Assembly: GCA_033030425.1 (NCBI GenBank)
Contig: JAUFSD010000014.1
Location: forward strand, 248,001 to 312,000
From: Verpa conica
Lineage: Eukaryota; Ascomycota; Pezizomycetes; Pezizales; Morchellaceae
Length of the DNA stretch: 64,000 nt
Reading direction: 5' to 3'
The notes below the pieces were generated by a model that saw only the letters and a list, made by a program, of their open reading frames with translations, made no database searches and had not been told where the DNA came from. Positions 12,301 to 25,493 of the stretch are shown piece by piece. The stretch's first letter is position 1, and each line of letters opens with the position of its first letter. The translations under genes and the position numbers were made by a program.

Positions 12301-14445
12301 ATTGCTGGCCATGAGAAGGAATATAGTACATACTTGAACTCTTTGGCGTTTGGTTTGGCGCACTCGTTTCCATGCAGCGGCGGTTGCCGTAATGAGGTGC
12401 TTTTGGCTAGTTACCCGGCCTCAGACCATGTGACGTGACGCAATGACCTCGGGAAACTGGAGTCTAGAACTTTCCAGCAATCACAGCTCTAACCGCAACA
12501 AGTGGAGCTCCAAGGGTTGAGAAAATGAACAATAAGGGGAATTTGAGTAAAAAAACAAGCTCGCAAGACCTATGACCATTTTACAATGTCTTTTCGCGGT
12601 GTTTATCCTAAATGATTTGCGCCTTTTCCATATTCCCACTGCTCCCTCCGTGATCCTCCATGGAGTCGGGATTGGGACTTCCGCATCAAGAATAGTCGCA
12701 TTGTCTCATAATCGGATGCCTGCCAACGCGTCGTCCCGCACCCTCCCGCCCACTGTCTAGGTTTTCTTGGCCAACCACCAGGCACGTCACGGAAAACCAC
12801 TTTACGCGTCGTCACGGGATTTGCGTGGCTCTCGTTTCAAAACGTTATCACCAACGGTTGGCCATGGCGTTCCACCTTTTTTTTTTTTTTTTTTCTTTTC
12901 TTTCCTTCTTTTTCTTCTTATTTACCTGTTCTTCCTCTCGCGTGGGTTATTTTCTGTTCTGACGTCGTCTGTTTTTTTTCCCCCTTCGCCTCCCTATTCC
13001 CCCCCTCCATACCCCCCCACTGAACCTGATGCGAATAGGTGAAAGAGGTAGCGCTTCGTGGGGCGCTGGCTGTGTCGCCCGGTCGCCCGCAGCCAGACGA
13101 TCGCAACTTTTCAACTCCTTCTCCTGTTCCCCCCGCGGCGCTATTTATATCTCTTTACGTTTCGTACTTTTAAAGCGATGGTAACCGGTAGATTGGTGGG
13201 TGATTGTTTACTGTTTTGTTTTTTGCTCCCATGTTTGTTTAAATACCTTATCGGTGAGGGGAGGGCGTTTTTTTGTCTTGGGGACATTTCTCGGACCTGG
13301 TGTGCTCAAGACCGAGTCTTGCGAATTCCAATAAAGATAGCGACGGAAGCATCTCCTAACCCTGGCTGCCCTGTCTGGTTCTATTGGCAATTTGCATATC
13401 CTGTTTTTTATTTTTATTTTTATTTTTGAATGTTTGCCGTAGGAATCAATTAATCCCCGCCAGAGAGAATAGAGAGGGGAGGGATAGAGGAGAGATAGAG
13501 AGAAACTGGGCGCACTTTAATTTTCAGATGTCCTTTTTGTCCAGGGCACAGGATATCGGCTTCGGCTTCTCTTGCTTCTTTACTTGTTGGTGCTTTTTTG
13601 CTGCGTGTATACTGACAAACTGCATACTCGTTCTGCTTCTTACATCGCCCGATCCTCGACGCAAGCGATCCCACGCCTGTTTCTCTTTGTTTGCTCACGT
13701 TTTTTTCTCCCCCCTCTCCCTAAGTTTTCTATTTTTTTTATTTTTATATATATATATTTATTTTTTCCTCTTCCCCTCCCCATCGCACAGTTTGAAAAAT
13801 CTTTATGATGCGACCGCGTGCGCGCGCGCGCGCGCTGGGAAGGGGGGGTATCTCTATCTGATGATTATCACAAACAAACGGATGCGCCGAGGAAAGCGCA
13901 TTCTCTCTCCCACCACTCAGCGAGAGAATCCCGTCCTAACTACTCTCATCCGCATCGCATCCCGCTGGCGATTCGTTAGCGAGCGAGTGGAGGAGGCATC
14001 TTGAAGGAAGGATATCGTATCGTGTCTGTGCCAATCAGTGCATGTTGCAACGGCGGGCGGCGATCCCACGGCCGGGTCCACCATCTTTTTTCGGGATAGG
14101 GAAAAGGAAAGAAAAGGAAAAAAAAAAAAAACACACACACAGGCGGATAGTCAGTCAGTCGGGTCCTGGGGGGGGTGGAGCGCAAGGCAAAGTGATAGCA
14201 GTAGTAGCAATCACGCATCATGTACTTTATAGAGAGAGGGAAAATTGGACGGTTGTATATGTAAAGTGCATAAGTTCACAAGCGTTGAATGTGTAGGTAA
14301 TCTCAGCTTGGGGTGGGAAGCGCGGCCCCCCCGTCGAACCTCTTGCCAATTCCGACTTGGGATTAGCTCGGCCACTTCAGTTCGCACGTTCCCTTGACTT
14401 GAGCACAGAGCGCCGGAGAGTCTTGGGGGGGGGAGGTCTCTATGT
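9301..14445. other. Gene-free spacer between cyclin and Zn2Cys6 gene
   Basis: I find no supported gene. The long open frames at 10.4-10.9 and 13.4-14.0 kb are low-complexity or lack gene-like composition. Visible items are long T runs near 12875-12900, a (GC)n tract at about 13817-13836, and a TATATATA tract near 13745. A TGACGTGACGCAATGA element near 12430 resembles bZIP/CRE-type sites, but its target is unknown. Confidence 0.55.
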
Positions 14446-15540
14446 GTGAGTTACGGGTATGGTATGGGTACATGTATGGTATGGGTATGGTATGGTATGG
14501 TGGTATGTATCTGGGAGGGAGCTGCCTTTCATATCCCCAGCTCCGCATTTGAGAGGTCTGCGTTGTTGGACGCTCACTCTCCCACACCTCGACAAGCAGT
14601 AGGAGCACAGCAGCAGGAGCAGCAGCAGCAGAAGAAGACGGAGCAGCAGCAGCACCTCCACAAGACAAGGACAGCCAGTAAAGCAGCAGCACCAGATAGA
14701 GTGCGAGCAAGAGTGAGTGCAAGAGACAGACACAGACACCGTCCGTCCAACCACTACAATCACCGACTACGGCGGCGACGACGACTACGACGACAGACAG
14801 CTTCGTCTTTCTGCCTTCCCTCTGCCTATCTCCATCTTTCTCTCTCCCTCTCTCCCTCTCTATACCTCCCTCTCCCAGGCTTGTCTTGCCTTGTCTCTGT
14901 TCTACCTCTACTCCCTCTCCCTCTACCCACCCGCTCACTCACTCACCCACTCACCACTCACCACTCACCACTCCCACTCACCTCCCACTCACCCACTTGA
15001 ACCATTATCCTCAACCAGTTCCCTAACCCAGAGCAATTCCACGCTTGCGCCTACACACAGCTTGCTCCCTACCACCCGACTCAATCCGCGAGCGGCCTAT
15101 TCATATTCATATCCATCATCCCACCCACTAGTCCTCTCTCTCTCTCTCACACACTCTCAACTACAACTCGGTCTCCGAAACTATCCCACCATCACCGCGC
15201 CCTCCTTTCAACGGTTCACACAACTTCTACCCTGAACCATCATCAGTATCATCATCATCATCATCATCCCTACCATTATTATCATCACTCATCCTCTCAC
15301 TACCCTCTTTCTAGGCACACCCCCCCCCCATTCCTCATCTTGGGCGCAATCTTCATACTATCCATCCTACCGAGCCATCTCTTCCATCTACTTTGACTTT
15401 GACTGCTTAATCTGTTGTTCGGCTCAACCTACTACTGTTGTTGCTGCTACTCTATTGCTGTGCGCTCCGAACGCTGGATTGAAGAATCATCCCGCTCTGA
15501 GCGCTGAGCGCAGTCGTTGATCAGAACGCATCTATACAAG
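14446..15540 (+). promoter_or_regulatory. Promoter and pyrimidine-rich leader of the Zn2Cys6 gene
   Basis: The segment contains a degenerate (TATGG)n array (about 14459-14512), CAG/CAR-rich sequence, then CT-rich and CACT-rich tracts (14800-15000), a (TCA)n run near 15245-15275 and a run of C at about 15320. Long CT-rich stretches upstream of start codons are typical of strongly transcribed fungal genes with long leaders. The transcription start is not determinable here. Confidence 0.45.
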
Positions 15541-15841
15541 GTCAGTTTTACGCTGCTTTTTTTTCTCCTTTACTATCATGTATTTCATGATTAAATTGCC
15601 CCGCTTGTCCTTGTCCCCCCTCTCCCTGTTTGGATTTCTTGAATTCTATCGTGTGTGGTTTCGAAAAACTTCTTGTCGCTACTTGGTCGTTCCCCCCCCC
15701 ACTGCACCGGTGTGAGTTTCTTGGTCGCCATCTCTTATCCATCTCTTTTCGCTCCCCGCATCCCTCAGGATTCACCACAACGGATTCTCGCTGCTGAAAG
15801 ATCTATTCTTTTTTGCTAACAGTCTTATTTGCCATCTTCAG
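15541..15841 (+). other. Probable 5'UTR intron of the Zn2Cys6 gene
   Basis: A GTCAGT donor follows CAAG at 15541. The segment ends with TGCTAAC (branch-like, near 15814-15820), a pyrimidine-rich stretch and TTCAG at 15837-15841, about 80 nt before the start codon. This is inferred from splice signals only. Confidence 0.4.
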
Positions 15842-15919
15842 TCTTTCATATAGTTCTACAAGCGGGTTGGCGCATCTATTTATCGCCGTCATATCCAGTT
15901 TCGCTACACACAAAACACA

Positions 15920-18095
15920 ATGAATATCAATACTCTCCTGTCGGATGAACCTACCGTTCGAACAACACGATCCTACAATAGCTACTCATCAGTATCTGAG
16001 TCGGTATCTACTCCTTACCACAACCCCCCTGCAATCATGACACCGCCAAAGTCGTTGTCACCAAATTCGGATTGCAAGAACGTCCACTTCAGAATTTGCG
16101 GCGGGGTATCGGACCCCAAAACACTGCACATCTACCCGCATGACACAACAGATTCTATCACAACAACCGTTAAGAATATGTTTGGACTTAACCTACATAA
16201 AGATTCTGCCCTTAGTTTTCAAGATCCCGAAGGAAGGTATATGATTCTACAGCACGAGAATTTTGAGGATGGGATGACAGTTGTCGTTCGTGTTGAGGAA
16301 ACCCCGCACCGATATTCTTACGATTTCCATTCTTCATTATTAAATCATTTAGAACCCTCTGCAAGGAGTGTTTCCCCCAGCGCTGCACGAGGAAGACGTA
16401 GCGCTAGTACCGGTGGCCGCTCAAAAAGCCTCAAACGCCCAGCCTCCAGCCATAATTGGGAGCATGGCCAAGACCGCTTTGATCGTTATGCGCCGGTCTA
16501 CTCGATGGGTGTTAATGTGGCGCACCCTACAGGGCTCTTGTCCTACGAAGAGGAGCAGAGGAACAGGCTTGAGCCTCTTGCAAGCGCAGAGATTAGCCTT
16601 GATAATATAGTTGAGGGCTCAAGGAGGAAAAGGCCAAAGTTCTCATCTGACGTGAATATTCCCGAATCTCCCTATGCTACCAATTTGGCTAACTGCCATA
16701 CAGGAGCTGCCACTTTACCCACCTACAGCTCTGTCTAGGAATGCAGGCTCAACTACATCCTCTGCCAGCCCCTCACGCCCAGTCGATGAAGTCTCTACTC
16801 CATATGCACCGCGTAACTATGGTTACCCCCACCCCACACCACCATCAACCTATGGGTATAACACGGGTAATAGCGCGCAAGTGTACAATTCTTGGCCACA
16901 ATCTCGAGCGAATGGGAATGGCACTTTCCCAACACCTGCACCTACAATTGCGTCTTGCATATCAGACGAAGAAGTTGCTGTACAACTCATGCGGCTTGGC
17001 GGTAGGGTAGAGAATTGCTCAGCAACAACCTCAACACGAGAAGACAACTATGATGAGGAAGAGGAAGAAGGTTTCTCTTCAGGTGGTGGCGAATATGGTG
17101 ATGACGGCCGAAGCGATACCACTGAACTACCCGACCCACTATCTGGTGGATTGCCAAACAGTCCAATTTTATACACAAGGGATAAGACGAAGTTCAAGTC
17201 TTTAGACGAGATCTTGCCGAGTTTCGATACCACTGAGCCAAGCGATAACGAGGAATTACCAGAGCCTCATGCACCAGCACAACAGTATATCCACCATGAA
17301 GAACCACCACGAACGGAGCCACATCGCCAACAACCATATACAGCTGGGGCTGAGGAAGAAGAAGAGTATGAGGATTTGCCTGACGATGATGCCGATGAAA
17401 CTTACGTTGGCAAGGAGGAGGAAGATGATGATGCAGACTATGATGAAGATTTAGATGATGTCCCATTGATGAAGACTGTCCGTGGAAGGAAAATGTCTTC
17501 GGTACCATCAGCACCATCATCTAATGCAGGCACTGGCCTAAAAGTCAAGCCAACTCTACCCAAGGGTGTAGTCAAGGCGACTAAGCGCAAACAGCAGCCC
17601 ACACTGCAAACAAGTGGACTGAAGAAGCCAAAACACTTGCCAGAGACGCAGTGGCCTATTTCCCCTGCCTCCCCACCTTCCAGCCGTAAGCCATCCGTTG
17701 CTTCTTCATCCAATGGAAACAGCAATAAGTCGCGCTCAAACTCAAACACCATCAACACAGTCACTCTCACCACTCCTACATCGCTGTACAGTCAGCAGAC
17801 AGCAACCCCTGTGGATGACCGACCGCACCACCTTGGACCCGACGAACCACTCATGAAGCCACGCTGCCAACGTTGCCGGAAATCTAAGAAGGGTTGTGAC
17901 CGAGCACGCCCCTGTCAGAGGTGCAAGGATGCAGGGATAGGGGCTGATGGATGCATTTCGGAGGATGAAGCAGGGACAAGGAGGGGTCGGCAAGCAGCTG
18001 CTGCCGCGAGGAAAGCAGCAGCAGGAGGAACAGGACCAGGAGTATTAGGAAAGCTGAAAAGTAAAGCTAAGAAGAAGAAGGTCTTGGGGGAGTGA
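15920..18095 (+). CDS. Zn2Cys6 transcriptional regulator with N-terminal beta-grasp-like domain
   Basis: Exon 1 is 15920-16651 and exon 2 is 16704-18095. The 52-nt phase-0 intron has a GGCTAAC branch and CATACAG acceptor, and ignoring it would cause a frame stop at 16736. The product is 707 aa. Residues about 50-120 (VHFRICGGVSDPKTLHIYP to MTVVVRVEE) have the alternating pattern of a PB1/ubiquitin-like fold; this is inference. A Ser-rich basic stretch and a KRPK nuclear-localisation-like segment follow, then acidic runs. Near the C-terminus (about 632-662) lies CQRCRKSKKGCDRARPCQRC followed by a sixth Cys: spacing CX2CX6CX5CX2CX9C, the fungal binuclear zinc cluster. A C-terminal zinc cluster is unusual, since most such factors carry it near the N-terminus. 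The basic tail ends KSKAKKKKVLGE. Target genes are unknown. Confidence 0.88.
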
Positions 18096-21000
18096 TTTCT
18101 GGTTTCCTGTTATTTGCTATTGTGTGAAGCTAGCCGCGGTTACGTAGGCCTTTTTGCTATATGTGCTGCTATATGTGGGGTTTGGGATTGGGTTGTGGGG
18201 CTTTTTTTTCTCTCTTTTTCAAGTCTCTTGGGGTTGTGTTTGTCCTGTGATTGTTTCTTTTTCTTCATTCCTCTGCAGGGCGCAAATGGATTGGCGGGGC
18301 GGGGGGTCTCATATCAAAAAAAGTTCTCCTTATTTCTCAAATGGTTTTCTCTTCCTTTTTATCAATCTCGGTCTTTTTTTAATGCTTCTTTGTCCCTTGT
18401 TTGTGGTTTTGAAATCAAAGTGATTTGTCTCTCCATGTGTTTGTCTTTTAATTGTTTGACATTGGGGGGTTAGTCCATTTTTCTCTTTATTTTTTATCGT
18501 GTTGGGTCCTAACTATCGGACACCTTTAACTTTTTCCAGATGGGAAAAAAACAAAAAAAACTACAAGGGAAACATTCCCTTTTTACGGTATTGATAGGTC
18601 TTTTTTCTCTCCTCTCTCTTTAGTTATTTACGCTTTCCTTTTTTCCTTCTTGTTTCGGGTCCCAAGGTTATTTTTTATGGTATGGTATGGTATGGTATGC
18701 TTAAGGTACGGTAAGGTAAGGTACGGTATAGTATAGTTCCCTTTTCAAAACCCTATATATAAAAAAACCCAGAACAAAAAAAAAAAAAATAGGGAGGGAA
18801 CTTGCTGAATGATGATACTTTTTTAAAGTACGTTAGAGGAGAAAAAAAAATGTATGATTGTGGAATATATATATCTCGTCTAAATCTTTTTTTTTTTCCC
18901 CTCCTCTCTTTTCTCTTTTTGTTTGTTTTTTTTTGTACTTGTGGGGTTTGGTTTTTTTTTTTTTTTGTTGGGCAATGAATACAGGTTGGGATAAAGGGAG
19001 GGAATGTCAGAAGTGGGGTGGAGGAGGGGGGGGATCTATCTAGTTATACGTCCTAGAAGAAGAGGAGGGGGGTGAGTATATGAGAGAACAGAAGAAAAAA
19101 AAAGAGAGAGAAAAAGATGTATTAGTGGCTTTTTTTTTTTTATGTGAACATAGGGACAAAGAAGGTAACAATAAAAAAAAATAAAAAATAAAAATAACAA
19201 TCACTATAGTTCGGGCCAGTAGTTACAATAATTAATGGGGAGGTACAATGGAAATGAATAGAAAGTTCGGTCGGGTCGGGAAGACCTTAGTGATACGTCT
19301 TGTGTATCATCGTTACATGTTTTATCCTAGTGCCCGCAGGCTATGTATCCATGTATATACGTACTCTACTAAGATGGAGGGTAGGAAAACAAAGCAAAGA
19401 AAGGAAAAGGAAAGAAAAAAAAAAAAAAAAGGAATTCCTTTAAGCGGATTTCCATCTAAAGAAGACCATGGTTCATGAATCAGACCACGAAGTATGTCGC
19501 GAACTGGAGAGAGAGAGAGAGGGGAGAGGTGTCTTGGCCTAATGGCTTGGGGTGTTACTCCCATTGGCTATGTGCACACACGTGGTGGGATGGGTTGGTA
19601 TGGGGATTACGTTTGGGTCGGTCCGTGGCTCGGGTATGTAATTTGTTGTGGGGTTCGTTGTAGTTTTTTCTTTTCTTTTCTTTTTCATATTTAGGGGGGG
19701 AGGAGGAGGATGATGGTGGTTAACGTTTTGTGTATGCTGATCCTATCGCTAGAGTGTTGGGAGGTTGCTGTTTTGATAGGTGAGTTTCTTTTTATTAGGG
19801 GAGGAGAGTTGATTGTTTCCCTCTTTGGACCTCGGGAGATGGTTTTATCTTTATATTGGAGCGTGGGACCTGTGGTGAGTCTACGTTTAAGATTACTGTA
19901 TCTATCCTACCCTCTCATTCTATGGAGACCCCATCAAAACACTTACATTAAAAGCCTCATGGGCAATGCTCTGTAGGAACAGCCCCACCGTAACGCGGTG
20001 ATCCCATCGAAACCGCCACCTGTACTGACAGCGCAGTCATCTCCTCTTAGTCCAATGCGGAGGAGGAGGAATTTTGTCGAGCTGGTAACGATCGATCTTC
20101 GCGCCAGATACATGTATCTTTACTCAAAGTGCGATCGTTAGCAGGGGCTGTTTTAGATGCAACTGAACCTCTGCTCTACATCTAAGGTGAGCTGTATACA
20201 AGGCGTAGGATGTGTTCGTTGTGGTTGGGGCCAGTGTTTGGGCTGTTGGGGTCTGGGGACTTCATATACTGGCCTCGGTCCTGTGCTCAGATGCATGTCC
20301 CTTTTGCTTTTGTATGTAGTCCTGGGCCTGTGACTGAGTTAACAGTACCGAGAATGACGCACATCTAATGTATTAGTACTGGGTGCCATAGGGTCTACTC
20401 ATAAAAAGCAATATAGAAGAGGATATGGCCTTTAATAGGGCTAGAGATTGAAGGGGAGATAAGACGCGTTACGCAGATAGTTAGACATGAATAATCACTC
20501 GGTATGCATTAGTATGAGAGTTAGAAATTTGCCACAGCCCGCGTTTTCTGTCGTCTCAAGTTCTTTGATCCCAGTACACTGTCGTTATGCTATAGCTTTG
20601 TGTCCTGGAGGCGATATAATGCATGCCACCTCGGGATGAGAGGGTGTCCCACGCGCCACTAGTAAGGCGGATTCGACCGCAAAGTACATCCGATAATCAT
20701 GAGATGTGGAGAAGAGTGTATATAACTGCAAACCAACCGTCCCATTATCTATTACTGGGCTGATCTTATTAGATATAGTCTTTGGTGGCAAACAACATCT
20801 ATCGTCAACCTGCGATAATCTAGTCGATCACCCGAAGCCCACTTTCGTGCGGGTACACGGTGGCACTGCCTCTCATGCCTGTTCTCGGCCCTATATTTAC
20901 AGCAACAACTATTTTTGGTTATGCGCTTGCTAGGTAGTATAGGAGGTCAACGTAATCGTCACGATGCTTAATCGCAACCTCCGAGGTGGAGTCTCCCTAT

Positions 21001-23639
21001 CTAATTATGTAAGTGATCACAAAACTAGCAGGGACGGGAAGGGAGAAGAGGGGGAGGGAAAAAAAACCTGAAAAAGGGTGTAGTCATCTATCTTGTACTA
21101 AAACGGCCTACTCGCGGACCTATTGCGCTTCTGTCGGAACGCTGGATCGGGTTCAGTTGCTTCTGTTGGAATAGGTTAGTTTCCTCCATCGGGACATGGG
21201 GAGACAAGTACACTGAAAATAAAAATGAATTGGGGCACGAGGAACTCCTTAAGCTGAAGTTTTCCTGTTCCTTCTTGTGCAGGTGAGCAAGAGAGAGGTT
21301 GTGATAGCGATGTGATAGCGACGGTGGTTATAATTGGTTTCACCCGGGTCCTAAGGGGGGTATATACGCGACATCTCTGCACCCTGGGGTAGAACATAAA
21401 AACATATCAACACTCAGTGTTTCACCATCTTCACAACCAACAAAACCCCCCACATCTAACTCCACTAGAAAGGTGCCTGATTCGCCCATCAAAAGTTCAT
21501 CCGATGTTGGGGAAGGGTCTTATCAGCGATAAACCGATAAGCACTTGGCCCGTGCACCTGTCATACACAATTGCGTCATTCCCTGATGTGCATTTGCGGC
21601 TCAAATTTAACCGAGATTATGGAAAGGGAGGGGGGGGAAGGGGAAGGAAAAAAAAAAAAAAAAGACATAAAAAAGGAACAAGGCTTGGCCACCCACCCCA
21701 GGAACGATCCGAATCCGTCCGATGTCAGACGGGAAGCCGGGAATGGCTAAAAAGGCTAAACTTTATTTTTTTTCCTTACCTTGCTTTCCCCCTTTCAGAT
21801 TCATGCTGATCGAGAGGTGCGGTTGGCGGCACCTCTACTGATTTTCTATGTGTGTGTGTTTCGAGACAGCAGTGCCCTAGGCCTGGTGTTGTCTCAGGGT
21901 GGCGTCAGTAGTGATTGGTGACGCTGGTGGGCTTTTTATTGCACTTACAGCATAGGGCAACAAAAAAAAATCGAGAGGCAGGGGTTAGGTAGGCAGGGGT
22001 TTTGTGGCCAACACCCACTTACTAAAACCCTTTGCTTGCGAATATGGGGGGGCTAATCAAAGCCTCGGGTCTTGAGTGTCTGTGTTTCTCGGTCTTTTTT
22101 TTCATACGCTGTAGCACCTTTGGGGGTCTCACTACAGCTCTATACGTATAAAACAATCTTCTCTTACGGCTTTATTGTACACTACCAAGGTTATACTAGT
22201 TGCAGGCCCAACAGTTGGTTCTCTTAAGCGGTGTGGTATACATGCAGGTCTGATTTAGAATAGATCTATAGATTTAGGGGAGGGTACTATATAGGTAGGA
22301 TTTATTAGAGATACCTATCCTTATTCTCTCTTTAGTACCCTCTGTAAATCATTACCTCATACAACAGAAACTCTAGGAGGAGACCTTAAGTTTACTGGAC
22401 CGGGATCGCTAAGTATATGCACTGACACATATAGTCCAAATGATTTCATTCAGCCCTTAGGAGGAACAAATGATTGGTACTACCCATTTCCAACAAAATT
22501 GACCAACAAAATCCCATCACAAGACCCTACCAAGGCTTAGATGATGATACTTATTCCCACACCTACCCCCATCTGGTATATAAAAATTTCATTAGACAAA
22601 CCCCAGTAGACACAGAATAACCCCCTATTTTTTAACCTAAACAATAAAGGTAAACCGTAGATTCCCCCCCCTCCCCTCATACCTACTCTAAAACCCCAAA
22701 TATCCTCATTTTGAACCGCAGCACCTACCTACTCCTATGTTTTAATAAAACTTCTAATCTGGCTTAGTATCAGCAGGGTTTGGCGCCATGAGACATAATC
22801 CATCATTTGAGACCTGTCCCACGAATAATTTTTTACTGTAGCTGTACTTAATTTCTTTTATTGAGGCCGCCACCGAACAGGAGACTACAGCGTCTTACTC
22901 CTACCTAGAGTCCTGTCCTAACCTAGACGGAAACCAGGTACCTCGCTATACTTGTCTCTACAGAAAATTCCGGCCACTGAGTATACAGCACCATATCAGC
23001 ACTCTTATGGGCCTATGTTAAATACTTTAACGGGAATTTGTCTTGTTTTAGTGTTTTTTCTCATCGAATTGAGCGTGGTGGCATGTACACTAGAGGTTAA
23101 CTTTATGAGATGAATATCTTTTGATTTATACTTAGGTGGGCTATTTTACTAGCGCCAAACTCTAGTATACGTAGATAGGAGGGTAGGCTGCTTGTATTCA
23201 GTGATTTTTATGAGTTCATAGGGACACGTATGTTATATTAAGTTCCAGAGTGATGTGTAATCTCCTATGTGTGGGTAGCTATGAAAAAGAGACAAGTTAG
23301 GCTCTTAGGGTAAATACATGTAGCCACGATAGCCACTACTCTTAGCTACGTCAACTACAAAGAATAAGAGTTATCCCCACCTCTATCCCTCAATTATTTC
23401 CGGTCTTTGTCTTTCGGTAGAATGGATGGATTTCTATCTAGAAAGTATCTAACGAAACAAGTCTAAAAGATAATGTTCAGACATGAAGATATAAACTATG
23501 ATAAGAGTATGCTCATCCCATCCATGCTTTCAGTTTTTCCCCCCTTTCCCCCAAGTTTCTGCCACATAAATACCCACATAAATTCTGCCTACACCCACTA
23601 ACCAAGAATCTCAGCGAGATTCCTACACAATGAAGAAAC
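18096..23639. other. Gene-free spacer downstream of the Zn2Cys6 gene
   Basis: 18.1-19.5 kb is T-rich with several poly-T and poly-A runs, consistent with 3'UTR and terminator sequence at its start. A (GGTAT)n-type array lies at about 18677-18735. From 20 kb on, no open frame shows gene-like content. 22.45-22.75 kb is again C/A-rich on the plus strand, resembling the composition at 4.85-5.45 kb. Confidence 0.5.
18677..18735. repeat. Degenerate (GGTAT)n pentanucleotide array
   Basis: TATGG repeated five times is followed by variants (GGTAC, GGTAA, GGTAT, AGTAT). A related array lies upstream of the same gene at about 14459-14512, so the Zn2Cys6 gene is flanked by two arrays of the same motif. 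Confidence 0.8.
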
Positions 23640-25493
23640 TTATGCTGAAGAAACTAGAGTAGGTGCTCCAGAAACCCCCTCATCAAACTCCAACTCCCTC
23701 TCTCCTTCCATTCCCGGGAAGCTTGCACCGACTCCCCAATCCCCCTTAAATACCCCCACCCTCGCCTCACGAGTCCTTCCAAGCAGCATGATAACACAGA
23801 GGATCAATTGACATCCACCTCTCAAGGAACCACTAAATGAAGTCGAGGAATCAGGATGTCCCATGCTGACACCAACGCAGCCGTATGCAGAGATGACTTC
23901 AAAGACAATATTGAATACGGAATATGCTGCGGGATCTGCCTCAAAATGGGAGGTCTCGATAACAGAGATGAGCCAAACAAACGCAGAGAGTAGCCTACCG
24001 AATTTCATATGGTTAGTTGGCATCCTATAGGAGCTAGCGATGGGATAAGTACCAAAAGTCATCAACAGTAAAAGTCCTCCTGAATTGGCGTTTGAAGAAT
24101 CCCAATTTAGATTTTCGACGGATAACCAACCCTTCGGCCTTTTCACATAACTCTTCACGGCGGAACGAGTCCTTAGCACCGGGAATTTCCGGCTCCCAGA
24201 TATTATCCGGGGAGATAGGGAATGAAGAGATATACATCCTACAAAATTGTGAGATTCTTATAACATTTAATCATCTGGATGGAGGGGCTTACATGAGTAT
24301 ATAGGTAGCTTGGACGCCTATCTTCAGAGATGGAATGCTTACAACTCCAAACCCTCCACTCCTGACAGCGAATGCTTGAAAAAGTCCATCTATTACTTGA
24401 GCTTTAACTGGGATACCTTCAAATGCTGGGTTTCCAGCAGCAGAAATTCCAAAAGCCGCCTTGAGAGTAATAACCATTAGCAAGTGCATCATATTATACG
24501 GCGAAGATTTTCAAACCCACCCAATCAATTCCGTTAAAAATGAGCACAGTCCCAGCTAGCCAGAACAACTCACTCCTGGTAAATAAGTAAGGGCATAATA
24601 TCCTCGATCTCTCATTGGTAAGAAGTCTCAGTCCATCTCCCCAGCCCCGCCATCTACCGTCTCTCGGAATAAATCTTGCTAGTAGCTTGATGATAATACG
24701 CAGCAATATCGGAAAGAGAGTATTTCCTAGTAGAATCAAACCAGACATTGCGAGTAGTACGAAGTACGACTGCTGGAACGGGGCCATGTTGGCGTTTATA
24801 AGGCTCATTCCCGAATTATTGAAGGCAGAAATACTGAGGAATATACCAGACCACCAAGCGTTGATGTGATTTTCTGCCGGGATCGAAGGGTGGCGAGCCG
24901 ATATGAACCAGCCTAAAGCGATGGCGCCACAGAACTGAACCATGATAATATAAAGCGGGACAATCCAGGAGAGGAGAGAAAACGCTTGGTATCTCATTTC
25001 CAACTCTTCGATGTTTCCGCTGAGAGTAGGCGTAGTCGATTGGGGTGTTTTATGAGTCCTACCGCTAGATTCCGCCAAACCCAGGGCTTGTCTGATTTCG
25101 GCCCTATGTTTCTCTTCACGGGATTTTTCCTGTTTATATTTGATCCGAAGTGCAATAACAAGACCCGCAAACACGAATGTATGGGAGCCCATGATAATGT
25201 TTACCCAGAGGATAAATTGCTGGAATGTGTTCAGCGTCGACAAATCGACCTATAGCATAAATAATAAGACAACCTATACCTATAAACATGGATAAGGCGT
25301 GTATACATACAGTATTCAAGCCTGCACCAGTTCCTGCACTTATACATAGAAAAAGAGAAGTAAGATACCCAACGTTTTTCTCACCCTTCAAGCCTGAGAC
25401 TAAGAAGATCAAGGATGAAACGAGGTAAAGGAAGAAATAATAGATGTATTGCCAATATAGAAAGTTCACGGATGGAATTTGTTGCCATATATA
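23640..25493 (-). CDS. TRK: Trk-type potassium transporter (first exon unresolved)
   Basis: Exons 25493-25311, 25249-24521, 24459-24293, 24238-24053 and 23994-23640 join in phase across 54-61-nt introns, giving about 539 aa ending in TAA. All four Trk pore motifs are present in order: SAGTGAGLNT, SAFNNSGMSL, AVRSGGFGVV and SAYGCVGVS, each with the filter glycine. The first transmembrane segment follows VNFLYWQYIYYFFLYLV. Trk proteins take up K+ at the plasma membrane. The cytoplasmic loop after the first pore unit is only about 50 residues, far shorter than the several hundred in yeast Trk1, so this is a compact form. No ATG lies in frame between the first recognisable residues and an upstream stop, so a short 5' exon must exist; the CCCCAG at 25498-25493 is a candidate acceptor. 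Confidence 0.9.

Noticed and set aside
13384..14004. 206-codon plus-strand open frame
   Set aside because: Made mostly of poly-pyrimidine and TATATA/GCGCGC low-complexity sequence; not a plausible protein.
14363..15235. Long open frames on both strands before the Zn2Cys6 gene
   Set aside because: They arise from CT-rich, CACT and CAG microsatellites in the leader region.
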